A stretch of 64,000 nt of DNA, taken from Salinicola lusitanus. Its GTDB lineage: Bacteria; Pseudomonadota; Gammaproteobacteria; Pseudomonadales; Halomonadaceae. How positions within the stretch are numbered: position 1 is the first letter of the stretch; each line of letters opens with the position of its first letter. The translations under genes were made by a program, and so were the position numbers. Positions 46,417-59,383 of the stretch are shown here, piece after piece. Below the pieces are notes generated by a model. It was not told the origin of the DNA. It saw only the letters and a program-made list of their open reading frames with translations, and made no database searches. The stretch lies in assembly GCF_003206045.1 (NCBI RefSeq), contig NZ_PZJM01000004.1:622785-686784 (forward strand). The letters run 5' to 3'.

Positions 46417-46527
46417 AGGTCGTAGCCGGCAGCTCCCCCACCAAAGACAAGAAATACGACTCGGCGCCCCCGGCCGCGCCACGGCCTGCTATCATCCCTC
46501 AACGCAAATTCGTCGCTCGAAAGGCCC

Positions 46528-49977
<3,450 letters not shown>

Positions 49978-49995
49978 ATCGGCGGGGGCCGGCGC

Positions 49996-50187
49996 TCAGA
50001 CGGACCCGCCGATCGCCGTGCCGACGATGCTCGGGACCATCGGGAACAGCGCGTTGGAGCGGCCGGTCAGGTTATCGTCCGCATGGGTCCTCGTCGGCCG
50101 ATAGCAATACGCCGCGCAGCCGATCAGCAACGGAAAGCAGACCGCGACGACGACACCGAGAGTCCAGCGCTCCGTCGAATCGAACAC
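49996..50187 (-). CDS. Small hypothetical membrane protein
   Basis: A possible 63-residue protein with one hydrophobic segment (WTLGVVVAVCFPLLIGCAAY) and a second weakly hydrophobic Gly/Ile-rich end. The GTG start at 50187 is preceded by AAGGGGCGGGG; an ATG at 50235 gives 79 residues. It lies between mfd and the metallophosphoesterase on the latter's strand. I do not recognise a family, so coding status rests on the hydrophobic pattern and ribosome-site-like sequence only. Confidence 0.4.
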   Translation of the reverse strand: MFDSTERWTLGVVVAVCFPLLIGCAAYCYRPTRTHADDNLTGRSNALFPMVPSIVGTAIGGSV

Positions 50188-50251
50188 GGCCCCGCCCCTT
50201 GTCGCTGTGGTCGGTTCAGCCTCGCCGCCCGTCACCGGAAGACGAGGCGGT

Positions 50252-51403
50252 TCAGCCCGCTTCCGGCCCGCGGGTCAATCGGATTCGGGTGATCTCCGAC
50301 GGCGCGCCAAACCGCATCGGCGGCCCCCAGTAGCCGGTACCCCGGCTGGTGTAGACCCACATCCGCCCCTGCTTCCCCAGTCCGGCCAGGAACCGGTTGG
50401 CCCGGCGCGCCAGCAAGCTCCAGGGCCACATCTGGCCGCCGTGGGTGTGCCCGGAGAGCTGAAGATCGAATCCGACCTCCGCCGCTTCGGGCGCGGAGTT
50501 CGGCTGGTGGGCGAGCAGCAGCCTGGTGGCCCCCTCCGGAATCCCGTTCGCGGCGGCCACAGGATCGCTACGATGCGCCGCGACGTAGTAGCCCCCCGTC
50601 AGATCGGTGATGCCGGCCACCGCCAGCACGCTGCCGTCATGTTCGAGACATTCGAATTCATTGACCAGCACTCGCAGGCCCAGGCGGCGAAGCGCCGCCA
50701 CCCACGCTTCGGCTTCACTGTAATATTCGTGATTACCGGTGACGCAGAAGGTGCCGTGCCGGGAGCTCAGATCGGCCAGCGGCGCGACCTCCTCCTCCAG
50801 CTCGGCGACACGGCCATCGGTCAGGTCCCCGGTGATCGCGACCATATCCGGCGCCAGGGCGTTGCAGCGCTCGACGATGCGCCGGAGGTGGCCTCGCTTG
50901 ATCGTCGGGCCGACGTGAAGGTCGCTCAACTGCAGGATGGCGAACCCCTCGAGCGCCGCGGGAAGCCCTGCCACGGCAACGGACACCTCGACCACCCGCG
51001 GTACCCGCCGCGCCTGCCAGACGGCGTAAGCCGACAGCAGCAGGGTCGCCGTCAGCACGCCCCAGGCAGTGAGGAAGATCGCGCTGCTCGACGGCACGGC
51101 GACGAGCCACCATCCCGCCAGCAGTACGTCGCGGGCCAGCGTGAGCTGGAGCAGGAAGGAGAAGATGCCGGTCATCAAGGCGACAGGCCATGCCAGCCAA
51201 CGCCCGTTGAGCCAGGTCACCCGGATCACCTGGGGGATCGCCAGCGCGCTGCAGAGCAGGTAGCCGGCCACGATGATGCTGCCCCAGGTGCCCGCCGACA
51301 GCCCCGGCAGCAGACGCCAGCCGACGTAACCGTGGAGGATCAGCAGGATCAGTCGCAGACGCAGGAACGATCGATGATGTCGCAAGTGCGGCATTCCTTG
51401 CAT
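50252..51403 (-). CDS. Membrane-anchored metallophosphoesterase (YkuE/YaeI-like)
   Basis: A 383-residue protein with about four N-terminal helices (residues 12-125) followed by a calcineurin-like phosphoesterase domain. Metal motifs in order: LQLSDLHVG, TGDLTDG, TGNHEYY, LSGHTHGGQMWP. Relatives act on lipid-linked or UDP-linked pyrophosphates at the membrane, but the substrate here is unknown. Starts at 51403 and 51394 are both possible; neither has a strong ribosome site. Confidence 0.87.
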   Translation of the reverse strand: MQGMPHLRHHRSFLRLRLILLILHGYVGWRLLPGLSAGTWGSIIVAGYLLCSALAIPQVIRVTWLNGRWLAWPVALMTGIFSFLLQLTLARDVLLAGWWLVAVPSSSAIFLTAWGVLTATLLLSAYAVWQARRVPRVVEVSVAVAGLPAALEGFAILQLSDLHVGPTIKRGHLRRIVERCNALAPDMVAITGDLTDGRVAELEEEVAPLADLSSRHGTFCVTGNHEYYSEAEAWVAALRRLGLRVLVNEFECLEHDGSVLAVAGITDLTGGYYVAAHRSDPVAAANGIPEGATRLLLAHQPNSAPEAAEVGFDLQLSGHTHGGQMWPWSLLARRANRFLAGLGKQGRMWVYTSRGTGYWGPPMRFGAPSEITRIRLTRGPEAG

Positions 51404-51520
51404 TGAGTGCGAAAAGGTCCGACGTATCGGAATTCGAAAGGTCGATGGGGTACCGCAGCGGCCATCGAATCAGGGTCGCGAAGCGTCCGGAACGGTGTCT
51501 CAAAATAGCGTCGAGCGGCG

Positions 51521-51551
51521 TTGGCCGCAACGCCGGGCGTTGCGCTATTCT
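51521..51551 (+). promoter_or_regulatory. Promoter-like pair with dyad in a 19-bp spacer
   Basis: TTGGCC, 19 bases, TATTCT. The spacer is almost filled by the dyad GCAACGCC-G-GGCGTTGC (51527-51543). Over-long spacers with internal dyads are typical of MerR-family regulated promoters. Box matches are modest. Confidence 0.3.
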
Positions 51552-51608
51552 TGACCGCGGCGACGCCCGGTGTCGCCGTTACTTCACCTGCCCGGAGCCG
51601 ATGTCCGC

Positions 51609-53264
51609 ATGAGCCAAGCCACTGGCCTCTCGCGTCTGCCACTACGCAACGCCGCTTTCATTGCCAGCCTATGCCTGCTGGCCGTTTCCCTGCTCGGCCT
51701 CACCTCATCCTCCCACTGGTGGTGGGGCGTTGCGATCTTCGGCGGGCTGTCATGGCTCGGGTTTCACGATACTCGCCAGAAGCGTCGCACCATCAGCCGC
51801 AACTATCCGATCCTGGCCCACTGCCGCTATATCCTCGAGTCGATCGGCCCCGAGATCCGCCAGTACTTCATCCAGTCCGATCTCGATGAGCGCCCGTTCT
51901 CCCGCGAACAGCGCGCCGTGGTCTATCAGCGGGCCAAGAACGAAAGCGACAAGAAGCCTTTCGGCTCCCTGATCGACATGTATGCGCCAGGACACGAATG
52001 GATCAACCACTCGCTTCGGCCGACCCACATCGAGGACAGCGACTTCCGGGTCCAGGTCGGCGGCAGCCTTTGCAGCCGGCCCTATGCCGCCAGTGTGTTC
52101 AACGTCTCGGCGATGAGTTTCGGCTCCCTCTCCGGCAATGCCATCGAGGCGCTCAACGCCGGTGCCCGCAAGGGCGGGTTCTATCATGATACCGGCGAGG
52201 GCTCCATCTCCCGCTACCATCGGATTCACGGCGGGGATCTGGTCTGGGAGATCGGTTCCGGCTACTTCGGTTGCCGCCACGACGACGGCAGCTTCAACGA
52301 AGAGCGGTTCGCCGCCAACGCGCGCGACGAGCAGGTCAAGATGATCGAGATCAAGCTGTCCCAGGGCGCCAAGCCGGGCCACGGCGGCATCCTGCCGGCG
52401 GCCAAGGTCACCGCCGAGATCGCCGAGGCTCGCGAGGTGCCCGTCGGCGAGGACGTGGTCTCGCCGGCCGGCCACAGCGCCTTCTCGACGCCGCTGGAGC
52501 TGATGGCGTTCATCGCCCGGCTGCGCGAGCTCTCCGGTGGCAAACCGGTCGGTTTCAAGCTCGCCATCGGCCACCCCTGGGAGTGGTTCGCGATGGTCAA
52601 GGCGATGCGGGAGACCGGTCAGCGCCCCGACTTCATCGTCGTCGACGGCGGCGAGGGCGGCACCGGTGCCGCGCCGCTGGAGTTCATCAACCGTCTCGGC
52701 GTACCGCTGACCGAAGCCCTGATGCTGGTCCACAACAGCCTGGTCGGCGCCGGACTGCGCGAGGAGATAAAGATCGGTGCCGCCGGCAAGATCACCTCGG
52801 GATTCGATATTGCCCGGACCCTGGCGCTGGGTGCCGACTGGTGCAACGCGGCGCGCGGCTTCATGTTCTCGCTGGGCTGTATCCAGGCGCTCAACTGCCA
52901 CTCCGACAAGTGCCCCAGCGGCGTGGCGACCCAGGACCCGAAACGCAGCCGCCACCTGGACGTCGCCGACAAATCCGAGCGGGTCTACAACTTCCACCGC
53001 AACACGCTCAAGGGCCTGGCCGAGATGCTGGCCGCGGCCGGGCTGCAGCACCCCGCGGAACTGGGGCCGGAGCACATCATCCGGCGCGTCTCCGCCGACG
53101 AGATCCAGTCTTACGACAAGCTGTTCACCTTCCTGAAGCCGGACGAGCTGCTAGACGGTAACAGCCGGCACGTCGTCTTCCAGAACTACTGGGAGGAAGC
53201 GCGCTCGGACTCCTTCCTGCCCCCCGCCCAGATCGCCGAGCTGCGGCTGACCAAACTGCGCTGA
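51609..53264 (+). CDS. FMN-binding glutamate synthase-family protein
   Basis: A 551-residue protein with two N-terminal membrane helices (about 10-50) and a glutamate-synthase-like FMN barrel. It has GHGGILPAAKVT, the FIVVDGGEGGTGAAP phosphate-binding loop and the 3Fe-4S cysteines in CIQALNCHSDKC. It lacks the amidotransferase domain of GltB. Such stand-alone GltB2-like proteins are common, with unproven substrates; a membrane-tethered oxidoreductase is inferred. ATG 51609 has GGAG eleven bases upstream. It is flanked by opposite-strand genes, so it is probably monocistronic. Confidence 0.88.
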   Translation: MSQATGLSRLPLRNAAFIASLCLLAVSLLGLTSSSHWWWGVAIFGGLSWLGFHDTRQKRRTISRNYPILAHCRYILESIGPEIRQYFIQSDLDERPFSREQRAVVYQRAKNESDKKPFGSLIDMYAPGHEWINHSLRPTHIEDSDFRVQVGGSLCSRPYAASVFNVSAMSFGSLSGNAIEALNAGARKGGFYHDTGEGSISRYHRIHGGDLVWEIGSGYFGCRHDDGSFNEERFAANARDEQVKMIEIKLSQGAKPGHGGILPAAKVTAEIAEAREVPVGEDVVSPAGHSAFSTPLELMAFIARLRELSGGKPVGFKLAIGHPWEWFAMVKAMRETGQRPDFIVVDGGEGGTGAAPLEFINRLGVPLTEALMLVHNSLVGAGLREEIKIGAAGKITSGFDIARTLALGADWCNAARGFMFSLGCIQALNCHSDKCPSGVATQDPKRSRHLDVADKSERVYNFHRNTLKGLAEMLAAAGLQHPAELGPEHIIRRVSADEIQSYDKLFTFLKPDELLDGNSRHVVFQNYWEEARSDSFLPPAQIAELRLTKLR

Positions 53265-53289
53265 ACCCTCGCATCCGACGGACGGCAGG

Positions 53290-54279
53290 CTACCGGCCGT
53301 CGTCCCGTTCGGCATCGCCTTCAGGCCCTGTCGCTGCCGCCTCCACAGGATCGCCCCCCGCGCTGGGGGCGGCCCAGCGCCGGTCGCCGGTGAACAGCGC
53401 CTCGACCAGCACCGGTGTCGATATCCGGCGCACGCAAGTATCGAGCGCCGCCCGCCACCGATCCGCCTCGGCGATCGAGAGTGGGTGCCCTGGTTCGAGC
53501 ACGACATGCACGGTGACGTACAGCAGCCGGCCCGGCCGGACCATGCGGATGTAGATGGCCTCGGTGGGAAGCGGTGCCAGTGTCGACGTCAGCGCAGCCC
53601 GGACAGGTTCCGCGATGGCAGGCTGCGGCGAACGGTTCAGCAGCTCCAGGATCGCACGCCTGGCAACGCGGATGGGAACCCCCAGGCAGAGCAGCACGAC
53701 GGCGATCACCAGCCACGAGTCGACATAGGGCACGATGGCATACCAGCCGAGGGCCTGGGCCAAGGGAATCAGGCAGAACGCCAGCAGCACAGCAGCCGAG
53801 ATCAGCGCATTGACCCGCCAGTTTTCGATATCGGCCTCGAGCAAGGGGCTGCTGACATGCCGGCTGATGCGTTTCAGCGCGAATGCCGTCGCCACGCAGG
53901 ATGCGGTCGCCACGCCCGCGTAGACGATCGAGATGCCGGCCGCGATCGCGTTGCCGCCGGTCAGCAACGCCGTGACGGCATTGAACAGGGCCAGTGCCGA
54001 GACGCCCAGCATGAGCAGGCCCTTGCAGGCGTTGACCATCGACTCGAAGTAGCCGTAACCGAACGGATAGGTATCGTCGTCGGGGGAGAGGGCCAGACGC
54101 CCTACCCGTAGCGTGAAAAGGCCGACCACGGCGTAGATCGCGTTGAACAGGCCATCGAGCAGAATCGCCTGGGAGCCGGACAGCGCGGAGATGACCAGCG
54201 CCATGATCCCGATGAACGCGGCCACGGCCATGGAAAGGCGAAGTGCACCGCTCTCGGTGACTGGCTGGCCTGTCGCCAT
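53290..54279 (-). CDS. Cation diffusion facilitator family transporter
   Basis: A 329-residue protein with five to six helices in the first 215 residues and a cytoplasmic domain after. The CDF metal-site aspartates are in ILLDGLFNAIY and in LLEADIENWRVNA. It exports divalent metal ions by proton exchange, probably Zn, Fe, Mn or Co; the specific metal cannot be read. The last 35 residues are Asp/Glu/Gly-rich and probably disordered. Convergent with the FMN protein gene. Confidence 0.87.
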   Translation of the reverse strand: MATGQPVTESGALRLSMAVAAFIGIMALVISALSGSQAILLDGLFNAIYAVVGLFTLRVGRLALSPDDDTYPFGYGYFESMVNACKGLLMLGVSALALFNAVTALLTGGNAIAAGISIVYAGVATASCVATAFALKRISRHVSSPLLEADIENWRVNALISAAVLLAFCLIPLAQALGWYAIVPYVDSWLVIAVVLLCLGVPIRVARRAILELLNRSPQPAIAEPVRAALTSTLAPLPTEAIYIRMVRPGRLLYVTVHVVLEPGHPLSIAEADRWRAALDTCVRRISTPVLVEALFTGDRRWAAPSAGGDPVEAAATGPEGDAERDDGR

Positions 54280-54412
54280 TGCACCCCCTCCCCCGAAGAC
54301 GCTCTGGATATCATTGGGTCACCACGCCCCCGGACGACGCAGCGGCCTTCACGATCTGTATAATGCGCCGTCAACGAAACGCCACACTCTCGACTCAGGA
54401 GCCGCCAGCTCG

Positions 54413-54574
54413 ATGGCCAACTACGCTTGGGTAATCTCCATGATCGCGATGACCGTCGCGTTCCTCACCTTCTTCCTCTTCAGCGCCACCCGACGCCGCA
54501 GCCTGCTGGTGACCGCGCTGGTCTCCGTGGCGACCGCCATCGTCACGGCGCTGATCGCGGGGCTGACTCAGTAG
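54413..54574 (+). CDS. Small two-helix membrane protein
   Basis: A 53-residue protein, MANYAWVISMIAMTVAF at the start, with two hydrophobic segments separated by a basic turn (SATRRRSLL). AGGAG lies 11 bases before the ATG and a TATAAT box at 54359-54364. No family recognised. The topology and a clean start make it likely coding. Confidence 0.6.
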   Translation: MANYAWVISMIAMTVAFLTFFLFSATRRRSLLVTALVSVATAIVTALIAGLTQ

Positions 54575-54585
54575 TATCGGGCGGG

Positions 54586-55371
54586 TCACTCGGCGTAATC
54601 GGGCGCCGAACGCGCGAGCCGCCGGCGTACGCTCAACAGATGCAGCCTGGCGCTCTCCGGATCCTCTTCACGCATCTGGGCGGCGGTCCGGGCGGCGATC
54701 TCCGGCGGCACCGGCAGCACTTCCCTGCCGGATGCCATCGCCTTGAGCTGCACCTGTGCAGCGCGCTCCAGGAAGTAGAGATCGTCCCAGGCCTCGGCAA
54801 TCGTCGGCCCGGTCACGATCACGCCGTGATGACGCAGAAAGGCCACATCGGCGTCCCCCATGGCGGCCGCGATCCGATCCCCTTCCGTATCGTCCAGTGC
54901 CAGGCCGTTGTAGCACTCGTCGACACAGGTTCGGCCGTAGAACTTCAGTGCGGTCTGCCCCGCCCACAACAGCGGTTCGCCCGCGATCATGGTCAGCGCG
55001 GTGGCGTTGGGCATGTGCGTGTGAAAAGCGGCCCGAGCGCCGGGCTTGTGTCGATGCAGCCGGGCGTGGATGTAGAACGCGGTCGCCTCGGGCACGCCAT
55101 CACCGGCCAGGACCCGGCCGTGGAAGTCGCAGATGAGCAGACTCGAGGCGGTAATCTCCTCGAAAGCCCAGCCATAGGGATTGACCAGAAACAGATCGTC
55201 CCGCCCGGGCACCAGCGCCGAGAAGTGATTGCAGATGCCCTCCCCCATTCCCAGCGCCGCCGCCATCCGGAAACAGGCCGCGAGATCTCTCCGCGCTTCC
55301 CGAATCGCCTCGCTGTCGAGCGCCTCGGTCACGCCGCCGACCGAAGCGGCAGCCGTTAACTGCTGAGCCAT
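54586..55371 (-). CDS. Class II aldolase/adducin-family protein
   Basis: A 261-residue protein with the class II aldolase fold. Zinc histidines are seen in FHTHMPNATAL and near FLRHHGVIVTG, and NPYGWAFEEIT forms the substrate-phosphate side. Members include fuculose- and ribulose-phosphate aldolases or epimerases; most bacterial stand-alone forms are of unknown substrate. There is no adjacent sugar kinase or transporter. Confidence 0.85.
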   Translation of the reverse strand: MAQQLTAAASVGGVTEALDSEAIREARRDLAACFRMAAALGMGEGICNHFSALVPGRDDLFLVNPYGWAFEEITASSLLICDFHGRVLAGDGVPEATAFYIHARLHRHKPGARAAFHTHMPNATALTMIAGEPLLWAGQTALKFYGRTCVDECYNGLALDDTEGDRIAAAMGDADVAFLRHHGVIVTGPTIAEAWDDLYFLERAAQVQLKAMASGREVLPVPPEIAARTAAQMREEDPESARLHLLSVRRRLARSAPDYAE

Positions 55372-55458
55372 TGCCTGGACTCCTGTGGTGGTTTGCCGGG
55401 AAGCGGCAGAAAAATCGAGATCGATCGCGCGAGGATCGAGGAACCCCGGGGAGTGACA

Positions 55459-55701
55459 CTAGTGCACGGTGGCGGGAGCTTCCTCGGCGGCGTCTTCTTC
55501 ATCGCCTTCCCAGAGATGGGTGCGGGTGATCGCATGGTCGAGCATTTCGCGCGCCACATCGAAGCGGCTGCGGCGCAGCAGTTCGACCGCTTCCTCGGAA
55601 AAACGGATCGAGACCAGCGGCTCGCCCGTCGCCTCCGCTGGACGCAGCACCACCTCGCCATCGGCGAGTTCGACGATTTCCAGAATCGCGGTATCGGACA
55701 C
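55459..55701 (-). CDS. Conserved hypothetical small protein
   Basis: An 80-residue acidic protein (SDTAILEIVELADGEVVLR, then SIRFSEEAVELLR). A GTG start at 55701 has AGAGG six bases upstream; ATG 55734 is a weaker choice. A similar small gene lies near topA in Pseudomonas. Function unknown. Confidence 0.7.
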   Translation of the reverse strand: MSDTAILEIVELADGEVVLRPAEATGEPLVSIRFSEEAVELLRRSRFDVAREMLDHAITRTHLWEGDEEDAAEEAPATVH

Positions 55702-55752
55702 GGCTAACCTCTCTTGTCGTGGCGGTGACGACACAAGTCAAAGATGAGACCA

Positions 55753-55786
55753 ATAAAAAACGACCAGAGCCTGGGCCCCGGTCGTT
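55753..55786 (-). terminator. Intrinsic terminator after the topA operon
   Basis: On the minus strand AACGACC pairs with GGTCGTT, with further G/C pairing inside the loop, followed by TTTTTT. It lies 40 bases past the stop of the DUF6586-type gene. Confidence 0.82.
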
Positions 55787-55825
55787 GATGTCTCGTTCCA
55801 GCCTAACATGGCCAACCGGCGCCAG

Positions 55826-56284
55826 TCACCATTCGCGGCTGCCTTCGCGCAGGTCCGGCAGCAGCGCCTTGAATTCGACCACGCACCAGCGCAGGGCATC
55901 CCCCAGCGCGGGTTCGCCGCCACTGGCGATCAAACCGACGCGAGTATCGCGACGGGCTGCGCCGTCGTCGCCGTGGAGCGCCGCCAGCCGTGACAGCAAC
56001 AGCGACAGCCAGCTCTCGGAGTCGCCGGCCAGCGCCCGCAGACGCTCCAGTTCGGCGACGCTGACCGAGGTCGCCCCCAGCCAGGCGCGCCAGTCATCAT
56101 GAGCCAGGTCGGTATGTTCGGTGACCTCGCGCAGCAGCGCATTCAGCGCCAGCTCCAGCTGACCCAGCGCGGCCTCCTCCAGCGCCATGCGACGCGCCAT
56201 CGCCTGTTCGTCGTCGCCCGGCTCGATCGCCAGCAGCAGCTCGGCCTGATAGAGCAGCTGGTTGGTACGGGCCGGCGACGTCAT
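55826..56284 (-). CDS. DUF6586-family protein
   Basis: A 152-residue helical protein starting [18 protein letters not shown]. It resembles the small helical gene next to topA in Pseudomonas (DUF6586 family). Its start overlaps the topA stop by an ATGA, so it is translated with topA. Function unknown. Confidence 0.72.
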   Translation of the reverse strand: MTSPARTNQLLYQAELLLAIEPGDDEQAMARRMALEEAALGQLELALNALLREVTEHTDLAHDDWRAWLGATSVSVAELERLRALAGDSESWLSLLLSRLAALHGDDGAARRDTRVGLIASGGEPALGDALRWCVVEFKALLPDLREGSREW

Positions 56285-58902
56285 TTGCGCTTGTCCTCCA
56301 CCTGCCAGCGCCCATCCTCGTAGACCGCTCGCCAGCCGGTTGCCTTGCCGTCCTCGTCGGTCATCACGAACTGGCTCTTGGTCTTGCGCGAGAAGCGGAT
56401 CTGCGCGGGCCGGCCATCCGGATCCTCGCTCGGGGCCTCGAGCAGGAAGTGATACTTCTCCGGCAGGGCATCGGCATGCGCCTTGAGCTCCTTGACCAGC
56501 GGCGGGCGTGTCTCCCGATTCTTGGGAAACTGGCTGGCTGCAAGGAACAGGCCGCTGGCGCCGTCACGCAGCACGTAGTGGTCGTCGACCTTCTGGCAGG
56601 CCAGTTCCGGCATCGGGATCGGGTCCATCTTGGGGGGCGCGACCTCGCCGCTTCTCAACAGCTTGCGAGTATTGCCGCAAGCCTCGTTGGTGCAGGCGAA
56701 GTATTTGCCGAAACGCCCGCTCTTGAGCTGCATCTCGGAACCGCACTTGTCGCACTCGATCACCGGGCCGTCGTAACCCTTGATCCGGAAGCGACCCTGT
56801 TCGATCTCGTAGTAGCCGTCATCGTCGTTGCTGATATAGAGCTTACGCCCCTCGTCGATGAGATAGCTGTCCATCGCCGTGCCGGTGTTCGGATTGCGCC
56901 GCTTGGCACGCAGGGCCTCCGTCTCGGCGGCCTCGTCCGCCTCCGCCGGCACCGCCTCCTCTCCCGGGATCAGGTCGATGGTGGTCTTGCAGCGCTCCTT
57001 CGGCGGCAGGTTGTAGCCGGAACAACCCAGGAACACGCCGGTCGACGCGATCCGAATCTGCATCGGCCGGCCGCAGGTCGGGCAGGCGATATCGGTCTCG
57101 ACCGGCTCGTTGGGCCGCATGCCCTCCTCGCCCTCGGCCCGCTCCAGCTTGCGCTTGAAATCGGCATAGAAAGCGTCGAGAAGCCGCTGCCACTGCTCGT
57201 GCCCCTCGGCGACCTCGTCGAGACGATCCTCCATCCGCGCCGTGAATCCGTAGTCCAGCAGGTCATTGAACGACTCCACCAGGCGATCGGTCACGATCTC
57301 CCCCAGCTTCTCGGCGTAGAAGCGCCGGTTGTCGAGTTTGGCGTAGCCCCTGTCCTGTATGGTCGAGATGATCGCGGCGTAGGTCGAAGGGCGTCCGATC
57401 CCGCGCTTCTCGAGCTCCTTGACCAGGCTGGCCTCGGTATAGCGCGCGGGGGGCTTGGTGAAGTGCTGCTGCGGGTCGATCCGGTCGACCGCAAGGCTCG
57501 CGCCCTCGCCGATGTCCGGCAACTGGGTCTGCTCGTCCTTCTTGGCGATCGGCTTCATCACCCGGGTATAGCCGTCGAACTTGAGCACGCGGCCACGGGC
57601 CTTGAGCTCGAAGCCCGAGGTCTCGATCGTGAGGGTGGTGGCGAGATACTCCGCCGGCACCATCTGACAGGCCACGAACTGGCGCCAGATCAGCTCGTAG
57701 AGCCGCTGGGCATCGCGCTCGACGGGCAGGTCGTCGGCCCGCTGGCTGACATTGGAGGGACGAATCGCCTCGTGGGCCTCCTGGGCATTCTGCTTGCTCG
57801 AGTAGCGATTCGGCGCATCCGGCAGGTAACGCTCGCCGAACGACGACTGGATGTAGTCGCGCACGCCGGCGACCGCATCCTGGGACAGGTTAGTCGAGTC
57901 GGTACGCATGTAGGTGATGTAGCCGCCCTCGTAGAGCCGCTGGGCCAGGGTCATGGTCTTCTTGACCGAGAATCCGAGACGGCCACTCGCGGCCTGCTGC
58001 AGCGTCGAGGTGATGAACGGCGCGCTGGGCTTGGAACTGGTCGGCCGCGTTTCCCGACTGGTGACTTCCAGGCTCTCCTGACGCAGCGGGGCGATGCGCT
58101 CCAGGGTCTCCTGCTCGGAAGTCGGCCGGAACGCCTCACCGTTCTGACGCACGACCTCGAACCGTACGGGCTCGCCATCGGCGGTCACGGTATCCGCGTG
58201 CACGTCCCAGAACTCTTCCGGTACGAACGCCCGGATATCGCGCTCCCGATCGACGATCAGACGCACCGCCACCGACTGCACGCGACCCGCCGACAGCCCT
58301 CGAGCGACCTTGCTCCAGAGCAGCGGGGAGATCATGAAGCCGACCACGCGATCCAGAAAGCGCCGGCTCTGCTGGGCCTCGACCCGAGCGATATTGAGGG
58401 TGCCGGGCTGCTTGAAGGCCTCCTGGATGGCGTTCTTGGTGATCTCGTTGAAGACCACCCGCTTGTAGCGGGAGTCGTCGCCACCAATGGTCTCCTTCAG
58501 GTGCCAGGCGATCGCTTCCCCTTCGCGGTCCAGATCGGTCGCGAGATAGATGGTGTCGCTCTTGTCGGCGAGCTTCTTGAGCTCATCGACCACCTTTTCC
58601 TTGCCCGGCAGGATCTCGTAGTTGGCCCGCCAGCCATGTTCGGGATCGATACCCATACGGCGGATCAACTGGTCCCACTGCTTCTGCTTCTTGTAGCTCG
58701 CCTTCTCGTCCGGCGACATCTTGCGCGTGATCGCCGCCTGCTTGGCGCGCTCCTTCGGATCGCTGGCCTGCTTGGAGGAACCACTGGTCGGCAGATCACG
58801 AATATGCCCGACACTGGATTTCACCACGAAATCGTTGCCGAGATACTTGTTGATGGTCTTGGCCTTGGCCGGTGACTCGACGATAACCAGTGACTTGCCC
58901 AT
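56281..58902 (-). CDS. topA: DNA topoisomerase I
   Basis: An 873-residue type IA topoisomerase. The N-terminal Toprim domain has [11 protein letters not shown] and [10 protein letters not shown]; the catalytic Tyr, about residue 331, is in [15 protein letters not shown]. Two C-terminal zinc-finger modules (CPTCGRPM and CDKCGSEM) are followed by a basic tail. It relaxes negative supercoils. The start has AGGAG. The upstream region has a tandem repeat and a TATATA-type -10. Confidence 0.97.
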   Translation of the reverse strand: MGKSLVIVESPAKAKTINKYLGNDFVVKSSVGHIRDLPTSGSSKQASDPKERAKQAAITRKMSPDEKASYKKQKQWDQLIRRMGIDPEHGWRANYEILPGKEKVVDELKKLADKSDTIYLATDLDREGEAIAWHLKETIGGDDSRYKRVVFNEITKNAIQEAFKQPGTLNIARVEAQQSRRFLDRVVGFMISPLLWSKVARGLSAGRVQSVAVRLIVDRERDIRAFVPEEFWDVHADTVTADGEPVRFEVVRQNGEAFRPTSEQETLERIAPLRQESLEVTSRETRPTSSKPSAPFITSTLQQAASGRLGFSVKKTMTLAQRLYEGGYITYMRTDSTNLSQDAVAGVRDYIQSSFGERYLPDAPNRYSSKQNAQEAHEAIRPSNVSQRADDLPVERDAQRLYELIWRQFVACQMVPAEYLATTLTIETSGFELKARGRVLKFDGYTRVMKPIAKKDEQTQLPDIGEGASLAVDRIDPQQHFTKPPARYTEASLVKELEKRGIGRPSTYAAIISTIQDRGYAKLDNRRFYAEKLGEIVTDRLVESFNDLLDYGFTARMEDRLDEVAEGHEQWQRLLDAFYADFKRKLERAEGEEGMRPNEPVETDIACPTCGRPMQIRIASTGVFLGCSGYNLPPKERCKTTIDLIPGEEAVPAEADEAAETEALRAKRRNPNTGTAMDSYLIDEGRKLYISNDDDGYYEIEQGRFRIKGYDGPVIECDKCGSEMQLKSGRFGKYFACTNEACGNTRKLLRSGEVAPPKMDPIPMPELACQKVDDHYVLRDGASGLFLAASQFPKNRETRPPLVKELKAHADALPEKYHFLLEAPSEDPDGRPAQIRFSRKTKSQFVMTDEDGKATGWRAVYEDGRWQVEDKRK

Positions 58903-58921
58903 AGCGCTCCTGCTTCTTTAT

Positions 58922-58953
58922 ATATCGTGCGGCGATTTGATATCGTGCGGCGA
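58922..58953. repeat. Tandem 14-bp direct repeat upstream of topA
   Basis: ATATCGTGCGGCGA occurs at 58922-58935 and again at 58940-58953 (18-bp period). On the minus strand the proximal copy runs into TATATAAAG, a -10-like box about 20 bases before the topA start. Confidence 0.75.
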
Positions 58954-59366
58954 CCGATGACGTGCTCGACGGCCGCCTGGCTACCAGGGCCGGCCGGAAA
59001 ATCCGCCTACCCTACCCTAGCCTTTCTCGAGGCGCCAGCCGTAGCTCGACTTTGGGCAGCAACGCCAGCACCATGTCAATGGCCTCTCATCATGGGGCTG
59101 ACGGGATGAATTCCAAGCGGCGGATGAGGATTGTCCATGCGTTCTCCAGACCTCTCTCTGCTCTCCTGCCCTCTTCGGCACGGCAGACTCGGGCAGAGGT
59201 CGTCATCACCCTGTCGCACGGCCGTGATGCGATGCCAGCGGCTGTCGCCGGAACCCGCGCCCTCTCGCGATGGCACGACGTTCGTCGATGGTGTGGCCCT
59301 GTCGACGATGGACCTGTCTATGATGAAATAGCGCATCGATGGGTTCCGGACAGGATGGCCCGCTTG

Positions 59367-59383
59367 TTGTAAAATAACCACAT
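59367..59383 (+). promoter_or_regulatory. HexR-like site upstream of pyk
   Basis: TTGTAAAATAACCACAT matches the 17-base HexR consensus TTGTARTWWWAYTACAA at 14 positions. It overlaps a TAAAAT -10-like box and lies 74 bases before the pyk start, a position fit for repression. Confidence 0.5.

Larger units (their letters stand above)
46215..46527. other. Divergent GAPDH-mfd regulatory region
   Basis: A 313-base gap without a gene. It contains a minus-strand promoter (46350-46379) for GAPDH and a perfect inverted repeat of HexR type at 46400-46416. No clear mfd promoter is seen. Confidence 0.6.

Noticed and set aside
49979-50014. TCGGCGGG...CCCGCCGA inverted repeat after mfd as a terminator
   Set aside because: Long loop and no T-run; not convincing as an intrinsic terminator.
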